NCBI RefSeq assembly: GCF_003751085.1
Contig: NZ_RJJY01000002.1
Span: forward strand, 248,001 to 312,000
Reading direction: 5' to 3'
Source: Micromonospora sp. Llam0
GTDB lineage: Bacteria > Actinomycetota > Actinomycetes > Mycobacteriales > Micromonosporaceae
Length of the DNA: 64,000 nucleotides
Below the pieces are notes generated by a model. That model saw only the letters and a list, made by a program, of their open reading frames with translations. It ran no database searches and had not been told where the DNA came from. Both the position numbers and the translations under genes were made by a program. The stretch's first letter is position 1. Every line of letters starts with the position of its first letter. Positions 24,394 through 33,952 of the stretch are shown here, one piece after another.

Positions 24394-27300
24394 GTGAGTA
24401 AACCCCGCATCTGGAGACGGCGAACCTCTGCCGCGCTCCTGGCATCCGTCATGGTGGCCGGTGCCGTGACGCTGGCGGGTGGTGCGTCCACCGCGAGCGC
24501 CAACCCGTCGACCAAGGCCGACGTACTGAAGGACACCCCTACCGATACGTTGGGGTCGCACGATCTCGACCTGCTCGCCGAGGCGGAGGCGAAGAGCGAG
24601 CAGAGTGTCACCTTGCTGGTCGCCACCGAGCAGGGCCAGGCGCCGAAGGTCGCGGCCGAGCTGAAGAAGCTCGGCGGCGTGATCGGCAACCAGGTCGACG
24701 AGGTCGGCTACGTCCGGGCCCGCGTCCCGGTCAAGAACGTCATCGCGGCGTCGAAGCTGCCCGGGGTCTCGGCGGTCGACCTCAACGAGACGATCCCGAT
24801 GCCGGACCCGGCGCCGGAGAGCATGGCGGCGGCTTCCTCCGTGGCGAGCACGACCACCGGCCCGGGGCCGGACACCGGAGCGGTCAACCCCTACATGCCG
24901 ACCAGCGAAACCGGCGCGGTCTCGTTCAAGAAGAGCCACCCGCGCTGGGACGGCCGCAACGTCGTCGTGGGCATCATGGACTCCGGGATCGACCTGGACC
25001 ACCCCGCGCTGCAGACCACCACCACCGGGGAGCGGAAGGTCATCGACTGGGTCACCCCCATCGACCCGGTGTACGAGAACGACGGCAGCTGGCGGCCGAT
25101 GCTCACCAGCGTGAGCGGCCCGAGCTTCAGCTACGCCGGGGTCAGCTGGTCCGCGCCGGCCGGCGACTACATGATCAACCTGTTCTCGGAGTCGATCACC
25201 GCCGGTGGGGCGGCCGACGGTGACGTCAACCGCGACGGCGACACCAACGACCGGTTCGGCGTGCTGTACGACCCGGCCACCAACGACGTACGGGTCGACG
25301 TCGACCAGGACTTCGACTTCACCGACGAGCCGGTGATGCGCCCGTACCAGGAGAACTTCGACATCGGCCACTTCGGCACGGACGACCCGGCGACCCCGAT
25401 CGCCGAGCAGGTGCCGTTCGTCGTCGAGTTCCGCACCGACGTCGACACCGCTCCGGTCGGCGGCCCCGGCCTGATCGACTACGTCAACATCGGGCTGATC
25501 TCGTCGTCGCACGGCACCCACGTGGCGGGCATCGTGGCCGCCAACGACATGCTGGGCAACGAGGACTTCGACGGCGCCGCGCCCGGCGCCAAGCTGGTCT
25601 CCTCGCGGGCCTGCACCTTCGCTGGCGGCTGCACCGCCGCCGCGTTGACCGACGGCATGATCGACCTGGTGATCAACCGGGGCGTCGACATCATCAACAT
25701 GTCGATCGGTGGTCTGCCGGCGCTCAACGACGGCAACAACGCCCGCGCCGAGCTGTACAACATCCTGATCGACGTGTACGGCGTGCAGATGTTCATCTCC
25801 GCCGGCAACTCCGGCCCGGGCACCAACACCATCGGTGACCCGTCGGTGGCCTCCAGCGTGGTCAGCGTCGCCGCGAGCGTGAGCCGGGACACCTGGCTGG
25901 CCAACTACGGCTCCGAGGTGCGCACCCGCAACTCGCTGTTCCCGTTCTCGTCGCGCGGTCCGGCCGAGGACGGCGGGTTCAAGCCGAGCATCAGTGCCCC
26001 CGGCGCGGCCATCTCCACCGTCGCCGGCTGGGAGGAGGGCGGTCCGGTCCCCGAGGCCGGCTACCCGCTGCCGCCCGGCTACGCCATGTACAACGGCACG
26101 TCGATGGCCGCCCCGCAGGCCACCGGCGCGGTCGCCCTGCTGATGTCGGGCGTCAAGGCCAAGGATCTCGACGTCACCCCGGTGCAGCTGCGTCGGGCGC
26201 TGTACAGCGGTGCCCGCTGGATCAACGGTGCCTCCGCCCACGAGCAGGGCAACGGCATGCTGCACGTGGCCGACACCTGGAAGCTGCTGCGCGAGGGCAT
26301 CGAGGTCAACGGCTACGACGTCACCGCTCCGGTCTGCACGCCGATCTCGGAGTACCTGGCCACCCCGCACGAGGGCACCGGCGTCTACAACCGGTGCGCC
26401 GCCGACGCCGGTGGTCACCGGCCGGGCCAGTTCAAGTCCTACCCGGTCACCATCACCCGGACCAGCGGCCCGGACGTCGACCTGCTGCACAAGCTCAAGT
26501 GGGTCGGCAACGACGGCACCTTCGCCGCTCCCGGCCAGGTGGTGCTGCCGCTGAACGAGGCCGTCACGTTCAACGTGCGGGCCACCCCGGACGCCGGCGT
26601 GCACAGCGCCATCCTCCGGGTGGACAACCCGTTCACCGCCACGGTCGACTTCGAGATCATGAACACCGTGGTGGCGTCGACCGCGATGACCAGCCCGGAG
26701 TACGAGTTCAGCACCTCCGGCAAGGTGGCGCGTAACGCGTACACGTCGTACTTCGTCACGGTGCCGGAAGGCGCGACGGCGCTGCAGGTCAGCCTGTCGG
26801 GCATCGCGGACGGATCGCAGACCCGGTTCATCGCGATCGACCCGTACGGCGTACCGCTGGAGAGCTCCAGCAGTCTGCGCTGCTACACCAACTTCTCCGA
26901 CCCGAGCATCTGCAAGCCGGAGGAGCGGGACTACCAGAACCCGCTGCCGGGTGTCTGGGAGATCGAGGTGGAGTCGCGGCGGACCTCGCCGATGCTGCAG
27001 AACCCGTTCGAGCTGACCGTTCAGGTGCAGGGCGTCACCGTCGACCCGGCCACCACGGTGCTGGAGGACGTCACCCTCGGTGAGTCCACCCCGCTCAGCT
27101 GGACGGTGGAGAACACCTTCGGCCCGGTGATGGTCTCCGGGCAGGGCGGCTCGCTCGGCTCGGCGAACAGCGACCGGCCGACCATCGCCGACCTGGAGGT
27201 GCAGACCTTCCAGGTGACGGTCCCGGCCGGGGCGACCCAGCTGTTCGCGAAGATCGGCAACACCAGCGATCTCAGCGCCGACCTGGACCTGTTCGTCTAC

Positions 27301-27651
27301 CGGGACGGTTCGCTGATCGCGTACACCGCCGACGGGGACTCCGAGGAGGCCGTGACGATCAACAACCCGGCACCCGGTGTCTACGACATCGAGGTCGACG
27401 GGTACTCGGTGCCGGCCGGCACCACCGAGTACGACTACCTGGACGTGTTCTACTCGACCGGGTTGGGCACCATCTCGGTCGAGTCGGGCTCGACGGAGCT
27501 GGCCAACGGCGCCAGCGCCACGCTCAGCGGCAGCGTCACGGTGGACGCCACTCCGGAGGCGGGCCGGGAGCTGTTCGGTGAGATGCTCGTCGTCACCGAC
27601 CAGGGCGCGGTCGTCGGCCGCGGCGGGGTCTCGGTCAGCTCGGTGAGCTGA
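24394..27651 (+). CDS. Large secreted subtilisin-like serine protease (S8)
   Basis: 1085 residues. The GTG follows GGAGGAAGAG. A signal peptide (1-36, ending STASA) and an I9-like propeptide (about 65-130) precede the S8 domain with D196 (IMDSGID), H373 (SHGTHVAG), N472 (AGNSGPG) and S570 (NGTSMAAP). The 177 residues between D196 and H373 contain an insert with calcium-loop-like DVNRDGDTND and DVDQDFDF. Beyond residue 640 there are Fn3- and pre-peptidase (PPC)-like beta domains, which often aid folding or substrate binding. A TTGACA at 24219 may be the -35 box. Confidence 0.93.
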   Translation: MSKPRIWRRRTSAALLASVMVAGAVTLAGGASTASANPSTKADVLKDTPTDTLGSHDLDLLAEAEAKSEQSVTLLVATEQGQAPKVAAELKKLGGVIGNQVDEVGYVRARVPVKNVIAASKLPGVSAVDLNETIPMPDPAPESMAAASSVASTTTGPGPDTGAVNPYMPTSETGAVSFKKSHPRWDGRNVVVGIMDSGIDLDHPALQTTTTGERKVIDWVTPIDPVYENDGSWRPMLTSVSGPSFSYAGVSWSAPAGDYMINLFSESITAGGAADGDVNRDGDTNDRFGVLYDPATNDVRVDVDQDFDFTDEPVMRPYQENFDIGHFGTDDPATPIAEQVPFVVEFRTDVDTAPVGGPGLIDYVNIGLISSSHGTHVAGIVAANDMLGNEDFDGAAPGAKLVSSRACTFAGGCTAAALTDGMIDLVINRGVDIINMSIGGLPALNDGNNARAELYNILIDVYGVQMFISAGNSGPGTNTIGDPSVASSVVSVAASVSRDTWLANYGSEVRTRNSLFPFSSRGPAEDGGFKPSISAPGAAISTVAGWEEGGPVPEAGYPLPPGYAMYNGTSMAAPQATGAVALLMSGVKAKDLDVTPVQLRRALYSGARWINGASAHEQGNGMLHVADTWKLLREGIEVNGYDVTAPVCTPISEYLATPHEGTGVYNRCAADAGGHRPGQFKSYPVTITRTSGPDVDLLHKLKWVGNDGTFAAPGQVVLPLNEAVTFNVRATPDAGVHSAILRVDNPFTATVDFEIMNTVVASTAMTSPEYEFSTSGKVARNAYTSYFVTVPEGATALQVSLSGIADGSQTRFIAIDPYGVPLESSSSLRCYTNFSDPSICKPEERDYQNPLPGVWEIEVESRRTSPMLQNPFELTVQVQGVTVDPATTVLEDVTLGESTPLSWTVENTFGPVMVSGQGGSLGSANSDRPTIADLEVQTFQVTVPAGATQLFAKIGNTSDLSADLDLFVYRDGSLIAYTADGDSEEAVTINNPAPGVYDIEVDGYSVPAGTTEYDYLDVFYSTGLGTISVESGSTELANGASATLSGSVTVDATPEAGRELFGEMLVVTDQGAVVGRGGVSVSSVS

Positions 27652-27676
27652 CCTTCGGCTCGGCCGTACGACGGCA

Positions 27677-27709
27677 GAAGGGCCCACCCCGGCTCGGGGT
27701 GGGCCCTTC
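27677..27709 (+). terminator. Terminator hairpin after the protease gene
   Basis: A perfect 14-bp stem (GAAGGGCCCACCCC with its complement) and a five-base loop, 26 bases after the stop. The next gene is on the other strand, so it can serve both directions. Confidence 0.88.
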
Positions 27710-27798
27710 GCTGTGTCTACCGGCACCGAAGCCGGTGGCCGGCGCGGGCGCCAGGGTCGATGCTCGGCGGGGGTCAGGGTCGGTGGTCGCGTCGCCGG

Positions 27799-28263
27799 TC
27801 AGGCGGGCTCGACCCGCTGCACCATGAACGGGGTGCCCTGCTGGCAGGTGGTCATCAGGTCGGCCTGAACGTGACCGGTGACGCTCAGCCGGGCACCCGG
27901 GCGGATCAGGTCACGCGACCCGCCGACCAGCAGATAGCCGTCGAGCAGGTAGCAGTCGTGCTCCACCCCGGCCTCCACGGTGCCGGTCAGGGTCATCGGC
28001 CGTGACGACCCGGTCGACTTTTCCGGCCCCGGGGTGCCCCCCGGGACAGAGGTGGGCAGGTCCTCAGGCGGTCCAGGGGTCTGCGGTGCTGGGGTCACCG
28101 TGGCACCTCCGCTCGGTGATTCGGCTGCCGGCGGCGAGGACGGTGCGACCGTCACGGTCGGCACCGGGTCGGGGTCGGGCTCGGTGGTGGGTTCACCGGT
28201 GCCGCACGCCGGCAGCGCCAGGCAGGTCAGCAACAGGGGTACGCCGATCCGAGTGACTCTCAT
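27799..28263 (-). CDS. Putative lipoprotein with a C-terminal beta domain
   Basis: 154 residues with a lipoprotein signal ending LPAC, a long proline/serine/threonine linker (about 22-85) and a C-terminal domain with LTGTVEAGVEHDCYLLDGYLLVG and RLSVTGHVQADLMTTCQQG, both split by short turns, which resembles an OB-like barrel of secreted proteins. Two cysteines may pair. It starts five bases after the ispH stop and is probably co-transcribed with it. Function is unknown. Confidence 0.75.
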   Translation of the reverse strand: MRVTRIGVPLLLTCLALPACGTGEPTTEPDPDPVPTVTVAPSSPPAAESPSGGATVTPAPQTPGPPEDLPTSVPGGTPGPEKSTGSSRPMTLTGTVEAGVEHDCYLLDGYLLVGGSRDLIRPGARLSVTGHVQADLMTTCQQGTPFMVQRVEPA

Positions 28264-28268
28264 ACCGG

Positions 28269-29276
28269 CTAGGACGCGGTGGCCGGGACGTCCGTTCCCA
28301 CCGCCGCTGCCTTCATGTCCCGGCGCAGCTCGGACGGCAGCGAGAAGGTGATCGTCTCCTCGACCGTGGTGACCTGCTCGACGTCGGTGAAGCCCCGGTC
28401 GGCGAGGTGGTCGACCACCTGGTGAACGAGTTCGTCGGGAACGCTGGCACCGGAGGTCAGCCCGACGGTGGTCGCGTCGGCCAGCCAGGCGTCGTCGATC
28501 TCGTGGGCGAAGTCGATCAGGTAGCCGGCGCGGGCCCCGGCGTCGATCGCCACCTCGACCAGCCGCACCGAGTTGGACGAGTTACGGGAACCCACCACCA
28601 GCACCACGTCGCACTCGGCCCCGATCTGCTTGATCACCTGCTGGCGGTTCTGGGTGGCGTAGCAGATGTCGTCGGTCGGCGGCGACTGCAGCATCGGCAG
28701 CCGCCGCTTGAGGCGGGCGACCGTCTCCATGGTCTCGTCGACCGACAGCGTGGTCTGCGACAGCCAGACCACCTTCTCCGGGTCCCGTACGGTGATCTTG
28801 TCGGCGTCCTCCGGGCCGTCGACCAGCTGGATGTGCGCCGGGGCCTCGCCGGAGGTGCCGACCACCTCCTCGTGGCCCTCGTGGCCGATCAGCAGGATGT
28901 CGTAGTCCTGCGCCGCGTACCGGCGGGCCTCCTGGTGGACCTTGGTCACCAGCGGGCAGGTGGCGTCGATCGCCTTCAACGACCGCGCCTTCGCCTGCCG
29001 GTGCACCTCGGGGGCCACACCGTGCGCGGAGAAGACCACGGTCGAGCCGTGCGGGACCTCCTCGTTCTCCTCGACGAAGATCGCGCCCTTGGCCTCCAGG
29101 GTCGAGACCACATGCTTGTTGTGCACGATCTGCTTGCGTACGTAGACCGGGGCGCCGTACAGCTTCAGCGCCTCCTCCACGGTCTGTACCGCGCGGTCGA
29201 CGCCGGCACAGTAGCCACGGGGGTTGGCCAGCAGCACCCGCTTGCGGTGGACCGGTTTCGCGTCAGGCTCGCTCAC
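28269..29276 (-). CDS. ispH: 4-hydroxy-3-methylbut-2-enyl diphosphate reductase
   Basis: 335 residues. The three iron-sulfur cysteines are present in [11 protein letters not shown] (C23), DATCPLVTK and [11 protein letters not shown]. The enzyme makes IPP and DMAPP in the last step of the MEP pathway. [17 protein letters not shown] and SRNSSNS substrate loops are intact. The GTG at 29276 was chosen; the frame runs further upstream without family residues. It is divergent from xseA, as in many actinobacteria. Products would feed the polyprenyl synthase at 44.7 kb. Confidence 0.97.
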   Translation of the reverse strand: MSEPDAKPVHRKRVLLANPRGYCAGVDRAVQTVEEALKLYGAPVYVRKQIVHNKHVVSTLEAKGAIFVEENEEVPHGSTVVFSAHGVAPEVHRQAKARSLKAIDATCPLVTKVHQEARRYAAQDYDILLIGHEGHEEVVGTSGEAPAHIQLVDGPEDADKITVRDPEKVVWLSQTTLSVDETMETVARLKRRLPMLQSPPTDDICYATQNRQQVIKQIGAECDVVLVVGSRNSSNSVRLVEVAIDAGARAGYLIDFAHEIDDAWLADATTVGLTSGASVPDELVHQVVDHLADRGFTDVEQVTTVEETITFSLPSELRRDMKAAAVGTDVPATAS

Positions 29277-29409
29277 CCGGCCGAGTCTACGTGCCGTCGA
29301 CCACGACGGCAGCGTGGCCGACCGGCGGGACCGGACCGGGGCCGACCGGCATTCGCCGACCGGCGGGGCGAGCGGCGATGGTGTCACCGCCCGCCCGTAC
29401 CCTTGCCCG

Positions 29410-30642
29410 GTGACCGACACCGACGCGACGCCGCGCAGCAGCGCGGACGAGCCGTGGCCGGTCCGGGTGGTCAGCCAGAAGATCAGCGCCTGGATCGGCC
29501 GCCTCGGCTGGGTGTGGGTCGACGGGCAGGTCGCGCAGATCAGCCGACGGCCCGGCGCGAGCACGGTGTTCCTGACCCTGCGTGACCCGTCGGCCGACCT
29601 CAGCCTGACCGTCACCACCAACCGCGACGTGCTCGACCTCGGCGCGCCGGAGCTGACCGACGGCGCCCGGGTGGTGCTGCGCGCCAAGCCGGAGTTCTAC
29701 CCGGCCCGGGGCACGCTCAGCCTGCGCGCCGACGAGATCCGCCAGGTCGGCCTCGGCGAGCTGCTGGCCCGGCTGGAAAAGCTGAAGAAGCTACTGGCCG
29801 CCGAGGGATTGTTCGACCGGGCCCGAAAGCGCCGCCCGCCGTTCCTGCCGCAGCGGATCGGGCTGATCACCGGCCGGGCATCGGCCGCCGAACGGGACGT
29901 GCTGACCAACGCCCGCCGACGTTGGCCGGCGGTCGACTTCCGGGTGGTCAACGTGGCGGTGCAGGGGTCCGGCGCGGTGCCGCAGATGATCGACGCGCTG
30001 GCGGTGCTCGACGCGGATCCGTCGATCGACGTGATCGTCATCGCCCGGGGCGGCGGCAGCGTCGAGGACCTGCTGCCGTTCTCCGACGAGGCGCTGTGCC
30101 GGGCGGTGTTCGGCTGCCGCACCCCGGTGGTCAGCGCCGTCGGTCACGAGACCGACGCGCCGCTGCTCGACTACGTGGCCGACGTACGGGCGTCCACGCC
30201 GACCGACGCCGGCAAACGGCTGGTGCCCGACCTGGCCGAGGAACTGCGACTGATCGCCCTGGCCCGGCACCGGCTTGACCGGGCGGTGGCCGGCCTGCTC
30301 GACCGGGAGACGCACCGGCTGGAGATGGTCCGGTCCCGCCCGGTGCTGGCCCGGCCGCAGGTGCTGCTGGACGGACGGGCCGGCGAGGTCGACGCGCTAC
30401 GGGACCGGGCCACCCGGTGTCTTGAGCACCGACTGTCCGCCGGCACCGCCGGCCTGGGGCACACCCTGGCCCGGCTGCGCGCGCTGTCACCGGCCGCGAC
30501 CCTCGACCGGGGGTACGCGATCGTGCAGGACACCGCCGGCGCGGTGGTCCGCTCCCCCGACGACGTCGCCGTCGGCGACCCGCTGCGGCTGCGACTGGCC
30601 GGCGGCGAGCTGCCGGCCGTCGCCGCCGCCCGACCCGAATGA
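29410..30642 (+). CDS. xseA: Exodeoxyribonuclease VII large subunit
   Basis: 410 residues: an N-terminal OB fold (about 18-110) then the Exo VII core, with [30 protein letters not shown] and [25 protein letters not shown], each split by its conserved turn. A helical tail and the C-terminal [15 protein letters not shown] segment complete the protein. It degrades single-stranded DNA with the small subunit encoded 12 bases downstream. The GTG at 29410 is the likely start; longer frames overlap the ispH promoter. Confidence 0.96.
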   Translation: MTDTDATPRSSADEPWPVRVVSQKISAWIGRLGWVWVDGQVAQISRRPGASTVFLTLRDPSADLSLTVTTNRDVLDLGAPELTDGARVVLRAKPEFYPARGTLSLRADEIRQVGLGELLARLEKLKKLLAAEGLFDRARKRRPPFLPQRIGLITGRASAAERDVLTNARRRWPAVDFRVVNVAVQGSGAVPQMIDALAVLDADPSIDVIVIARGGGSVEDLLPFSDEALCRAVFGCRTPVVSAVGHETDAPLLDYVADVRASTPTDAGKRLVPDLAEELRLIALARHRLDRAVAGLLDRETHRLEMVRSRPVLARPQVLLDGRAGEVDALRDRATRCLEHRLSAGTAGLGHTLARLRALSPAATLDRGYAIVQDTAGAVVRSPDDVAVGDPLRLRLAGGELPAVAAARPE

Positions 30643-30654
30643 GTGAGGCATCAG

Positions 30655-30966
30655 GTGACCACCAAGAAGGCAGCTGACCGCGGTACGGCGACCGGACCGA
30701 GGAACGCCGCGGCGGCTGGACCGGCGGGCGCTGCGGCGACCGGGCCGGCCGGCGGACCGCCGGCGGCGGATTCGCTGAGCTACGAACAGGCCCGCGCCGA
30801 GCTGGCCTCGGTGGTGGAGCGGCTGGAGTCCGGCGGCACCACGTTGGAGGAGTCGCTGGCGCTGTGGGAGCGCGGCGAGCAGCTGGCCGCCGCCTGTCAG
30901 CGCTGGCTGGACGGGGCTCGCCAGCGACTCGACGCCGCCCGCAGTGCCCGCTCCACCGACGGCTGA
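30655..30966 (+). CDS. xseB: Exodeoxyribonuclease VII small subunit
   Basis: 103 residues. The conserved core is LSYEQARAELASVVERLESGG with LEESLALWERGEQLAAAC, a two-helix hairpin. The first 38 residues are an alanine/glycine-rich extension not found in shorter XseB proteins. The GTG at 30655 follows GAGG; a GTG at 30643 would also fit. It partners XseA. Confidence 0.93.
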   Translation: MTTKKAADRGTATGPRNAAAAGPAGAAATGPAGGPPAADSLSYEQARAELASVVERLESGGTTLEESLALWERGEQLAAACQRWLDGARQRLDAARSARSTDG

Positions 30967-31024
30967 GCCGTCCGGGGCAGCTCACCCACGTACAACGGCA
31001 TTTCGCCGCAATCCGGTCACGATC

Positions 31025-31054
31025 TTGCAAACTTGATAGACGTCACCCTATCCT
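31025..31054 (+). promoter_or_regulatory. Possible promoter of the pectate lyase gene
   Basis: TTGCAA at 31025-31030 and TATCCT at 31049-31054 are 18 bases apart. The palindromic operator begins six bases after the -10 box, so a bound repressor would block the start point. Confidence 0.4.
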
Positions 31055-31060
31055 CGCAGG

Positions 31061-31074
31061 GGAAAGCGCTTTCC
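31061..31074. promoter_or_regulatory. LacI-family type operator GGAAAGCGCTTTCC
   Basis: A perfect 14-bp palindrome with central CG. LacI/GalR regulators of sugar and polysaccharide use in actinobacteria bind sites of this form. Its place before a secreted pectinase suggests derepression by pectin breakdown products; no LacI gene lies in the window. Confidence 0.6.
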
Positions 31075-31088
31075 GAAGCACTGGGCAA

Positions 31089-31108
31089 CGGTGTGCTGCA
31101 GCACACCG
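31089..31108. promoter_or_regulatory. 20-bp perfect palindrome in the pectate lyase leader
   Basis: CGGTGTGCTG followed by its exact complement, with no spacer, 15 bases after the LacI-like operator. It may be a second operator or a hairpin in the leader RNA. Confidence 0.5.
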
Positions 31109-31420
31109 GGCGGCGGGGACGTGAGGACGGTCCGGGTGACCTCGCGCCCTCAGCGCTGACGACCCCGCGTCCACGGGGCCCGATGAGCCGCCGACTCGTC
31201 CACAGCACCAAGAGCACCGCACCTGGGTCGAGGCGTCCCTGCCCCAGCCGCCGCCGTCGCGGGCCGATGGCCGTCCGTCGACGGCCGGGCAACGGCCACA
31301 CCGGCGCTGCCGGCAGGTTGACCACGGGCTGCAACCGCGTGCCGCACCAGTTCGCCGGGGCGGCACGAATCCTCCAGCAGTCGAACCGATTCCAGCAGTC
31401 AAGACGAAGGCGAGACAACG

Positions 31421-33412
31421 ATGAGACGACCAGTCGCACTGCGACTCCTCGCAGGGCTGGCCACCACGGCCGTGGCCGGCACGGTCGGCCTGGCACTGGC
31501 GATCCCGCAGGCCTCGGCGGCAACCGGCAGCGCCACCGGCTTCGCGACCCAGAACGGCGGCACCACCGGTGGCACAGGTGGACAGACCGTACGGGTCAGC
31601 ACCGGTACCGCCCTGCACACAGCCCTGTGCAACCGGGCCAGCAGCAGCACCCCGATCGTCATCGAGGTCCAGGGAACGATCAACCACGGCAACACCAGCA
31701 AGGTCTCCGGCGACAGCTGCAACACCGCCGACGACGTGATCGAGCTCAAGCAGATCAGCAACGTGTCGATCATCGGCGTCGGCAGCGGAGCGGTCTTCGA
31801 CCAGATCGGCATCCACATCCGCGAGGCCCGCAACATCATCATCCAGAACGTGACGGTCCGTAACGTCAAGAAGTCGGGCTCGCCGACCTCCAACGGCGGG
31901 GACGCCATCGGCATGGAGGCCGACGTCCGCAACATCTGGGTCGACCACGTCACGCTGGAGGCCTCCGGCGGCGAGTCGGCGGGCTTCGACGGCCTGTTCG
32001 ACATGAAGAACAACACGCAGTACGTGACCCTGTCGTACAGCACCCTGCGCAACTCGGGCCGGGGCGGCCTGATCGGGTCCAGCGAGAGTGACCGGTCCAA
32101 CGGCTACGTGACGTTCCACCACAACCTGTACGAGAACATCGACTCCCGCACGCCGCTGCTGCGCGGCGGCATCTCGCACATCTACAACAACTACTACGTC
32201 GACCTGCACGAGTCCGGCATCAACTCTCGGGCCGGCGGACGCGCCAAGGTGGACAACAACTACTTCCAGGACTCGAAGGACGTGCTGGGCACGTTCTACA
32301 CCAGCGAGGCCGGCTACTGGCAGGTCAGCGGGAACATCTACGACAACGTGACCTGGTCGTCCCGCAGCGGCGACACCAACCCGGCCGGGCCGAACCCTAC
32401 GTCGAACACCAGCGTCAGCATCCCGTACCCGTACAGCCTGGACGAGGCCAGCTGCGTGCCGAATCTGGTCCGTCAACTGGCCGGTGCCAACAAGGGCAAC
32501 CGCATCTCGGACGGCAGTTGCACGCCGACCTCGCCGACCTCGCCGCCCCCGTCGAACCCGCCGAGCCCCACGCCGACCGTGCCGCCGACGCCCGGCCCGG
32601 ACGGACGGTACGAGGCGGAGTACTCGCCGGCCTCCTGCGACGGTGACATCGAGTCGGAGCACTCCGGATACTCCGGCGGCGGGTACTGCAACACCGAGAA
32701 CGCCTCGGGCGCGGCGTCACAGTTCCTGGTCAGCTCCAGTGGAGGCACCACGGACCTGACCATCCGGCATGCCAACGGCGGCTCAGGCAACCGGCCGGCG
32801 AACCTGGTGGTCAACGGCTCGACCGTGCGGCAAGGGGTCGCGTTCAGCCCGACCGGGGGGTGGACCAGCTGGTCGAACGTTTCCGTGTCTGTACCTCTCA
32901 ACAGCGGGACCAACACGATCCGGTTGGTCGCCGCCGACGCCGAGGGCCTGAGCAACATCGACTATCTGCAGGTGTCCGGTGGCACCGGGCCCGACCCGAC
33001 GCCGAGCCCGACGGCCCCCCAACCCACCTCGTCCCCGACCCAACCCGGTGGCACCAACTTGAGCATCGGAGCCGGCTCGGACGGTTCCAGCAAGGCCAGT
33101 GGGACCAGCTACGGCGATGTCCGGGACGGCGACCTGGGCACCTACTGGTCGCCGAGCGGCTCCACCGGACGTATCTCGATCAAGTGGGGCTCGGACACCA
33201 CCGTCTCCGCGGTCAACATCCGGGAGGCGTCGGGTGCCGTCGGCAACGTCGGGTCGTGGCGGCTGTACAACCACGACACCGGCGCCACCCTCGCGACCGG
33301 CAGCGGTGCCGGCGTGATCACTTTCGCGCCGACCACACTACGCAAGATCAGCTTCGAGATCACCGGTGCGTCCGGAACCCCGCAGATCGCCGAGTTCGAA
33401 ACGTACGCCTGA
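31421..33412 (+). CDS. Secreted pectate lyase (PL1) with two carbohydrate-binding modules
   Basis: 663 residues. A signal peptide (1-33, ending PQASA) precedes a PL1 parallel beta-helix (about 55-345) with IWVDHVTLE, GLFDMKNNTQYVTLSYS and NSGRGGLIGSS, the latter near the catalytic site. A proline/threonine linker leads to a CBM35-like module (about 395-520, beginning YEAEYSPASCDGD and ending NIDYLQV) and, after another linker, an F5/8-type (CBM32-like) module to the end. It should cleave polygalacturonate outside the cell by calcium-dependent beta-elimination. GAAGGCGAG lies before the ATG. Confidence 0.93.
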   Translation: MRRPVALRLLAGLATTAVAGTVGLALAIPQASAATGSATGFATQNGGTTGGTGGQTVRVSTGTALHTALCNRASSSTPIVIEVQGTINHGNTSKVSGDSCNTADDVIELKQISNVSIIGVGSGAVFDQIGIHIREARNIIIQNVTVRNVKKSGSPTSNGGDAIGMEADVRNIWVDHVTLEASGGESAGFDGLFDMKNNTQYVTLSYSTLRNSGRGGLIGSSESDRSNGYVTFHHNLYENIDSRTPLLRGGISHIYNNYYVDLHESGINSRAGGRAKVDNNYFQDSKDVLGTFYTSEAGYWQVSGNIYDNVTWSSRSGDTNPAGPNPTSNTSVSIPYPYSLDEASCVPNLVRQLAGANKGNRISDGSCTPTSPTSPPPSNPPSPTPTVPPTPGPDGRYEAEYSPASCDGDIESEHSGYSGGGYCNTENASGAASQFLVSSSGGTTDLTIRHANGGSGNRPANLVVNGSTVRQGVAFSPTGGWTSWSNVSVSVPLNSGTNTIRLVAADAEGLSNIDYLQVSGGTGPDPTPSPTAPQPTSSPTQPGGTNLSIGAGSDGSSKASGTSYGDVRDGDLGTYWSPSGSTGRISIKWGSDTTVSAVNIREASGAVGNVGSWRLYNHDTGATLATGSGAGVITFAPTTLRKISFEITGASGTPQIAEFETYA

Positions 33413-33468
33413 CAAGACCTGCGCCTGATCGGCGGGCACACGCTACCGCTGACCCGCTCCACGCGTGA

Positions 33469-33527
33469 ATGAGCCGAACACCAGATACCTTTCCCGCATC
33501 GGATCAGGTGTCTGGTGTTCGGCTCAT
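33469..33527. terminator. Bidirectional terminator between the pectate lyase and AtzH-like genes
   Basis: Two 21-base arms (33469-33489 and 33507-33527) pair at 20 positions plus one wobble, around a 17-base loop. The right arm overlaps the last codons and stop of the minus-strand AtzH-like gene. Confidence 0.85.
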
Positions 33528-33952
33528 GCCGTCGGATCGACGGCAGGGTCGGTGGCAGGGTCGGTGGCAGGCGGGGCGGCCGGCTCGGAGACGTGGGCGC
33601 TGACGATGCGCCAGCCGGCCGTGCAGCGTACCCAGGTCTGTGACTGCCGGCCGGAGACGGTGCCGCCGGGATAGTCGAACCGGCAGGTCACCACCGCGAC
33701 ATCGGTGCCGAAGGTGGTGATCACCACGTCGTGCAGCCGCCGGCCGGGCGGCAGCGGCGGCTGCGCCGCCCGCCACCGACGCTGCTCCTCGATGCCGTAC
33801 TGGTGGTCGGCGACGCCGAACCGCACCGTGTGCTCGGACGGCCAGAAGTAGTCGACGATCGCCGCGACGTCGTTGTCGACCAACGCCTTTTCGTAGCTGT
33901 CGAAGGCCGCCCGGACCTCGGCGAGCACGTCCGGACGGTTCACTTCGCCCAT
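33524..33952 (-). CDS. AtzH-like (DUF3225) NTF2-fold amidohydrolase-associated protein
   Basis: 142 residues with the DUF3225 pattern: DVLAEVRAAFDSYEKAL, FWPSEHTVRFGV, YGIEEQRRWRA, ITTFGTDVAVV and GRQSQTWVR...GWRIVSAHVS. AtzH of cyanuric acid degradation is the characterised relative and hydrolyses 1,3-dicarboxyurea; several others are uncharacterised. The gene overlaps the isochorismatase-like gene upstream by one base pair step (TGATG), so it is the third gene of the operon. The tail repeats TDPATDPAVDP. Role in ureide breakdown is inferred. Confidence 0.8.
   Translation of the reverse strand: MGEVNRPDVLAEVRAAFDSYEKALVDNDVAAIVDYFWPSEHTVRFGVADHQYGIEEQRRWRAAQPPLPPGRRLHDVVITTFGTDVAVVTCRFDYPGGTVSGRQSQTWVRCTAGWRIVSAHVSEPAAPPATDPATDPAVDPTA

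Larger units (their letters stand above)
30967..31420. other. Long intergenic region with operators upstream of the pectate lyase gene
   Basis: This 454-base gap has a probable promoter and two palindromes in its first third, listed separately. The remaining 310 bases before the lyase start (31109-31420) hold no gene I can support; they would form an unusually long 5' leader. Confidence 0.5.

Noticed and set aside
24304..27726. 1140-residue minus-strand open frame opposite the subtilase
   Set aside because: It is the complement of a gene with clear signal peptide, catalytic triad and ribosome binding site. The frame is rich in valine, arginine and glycine runs and has no motif; high GC content leaves such frames open by chance.
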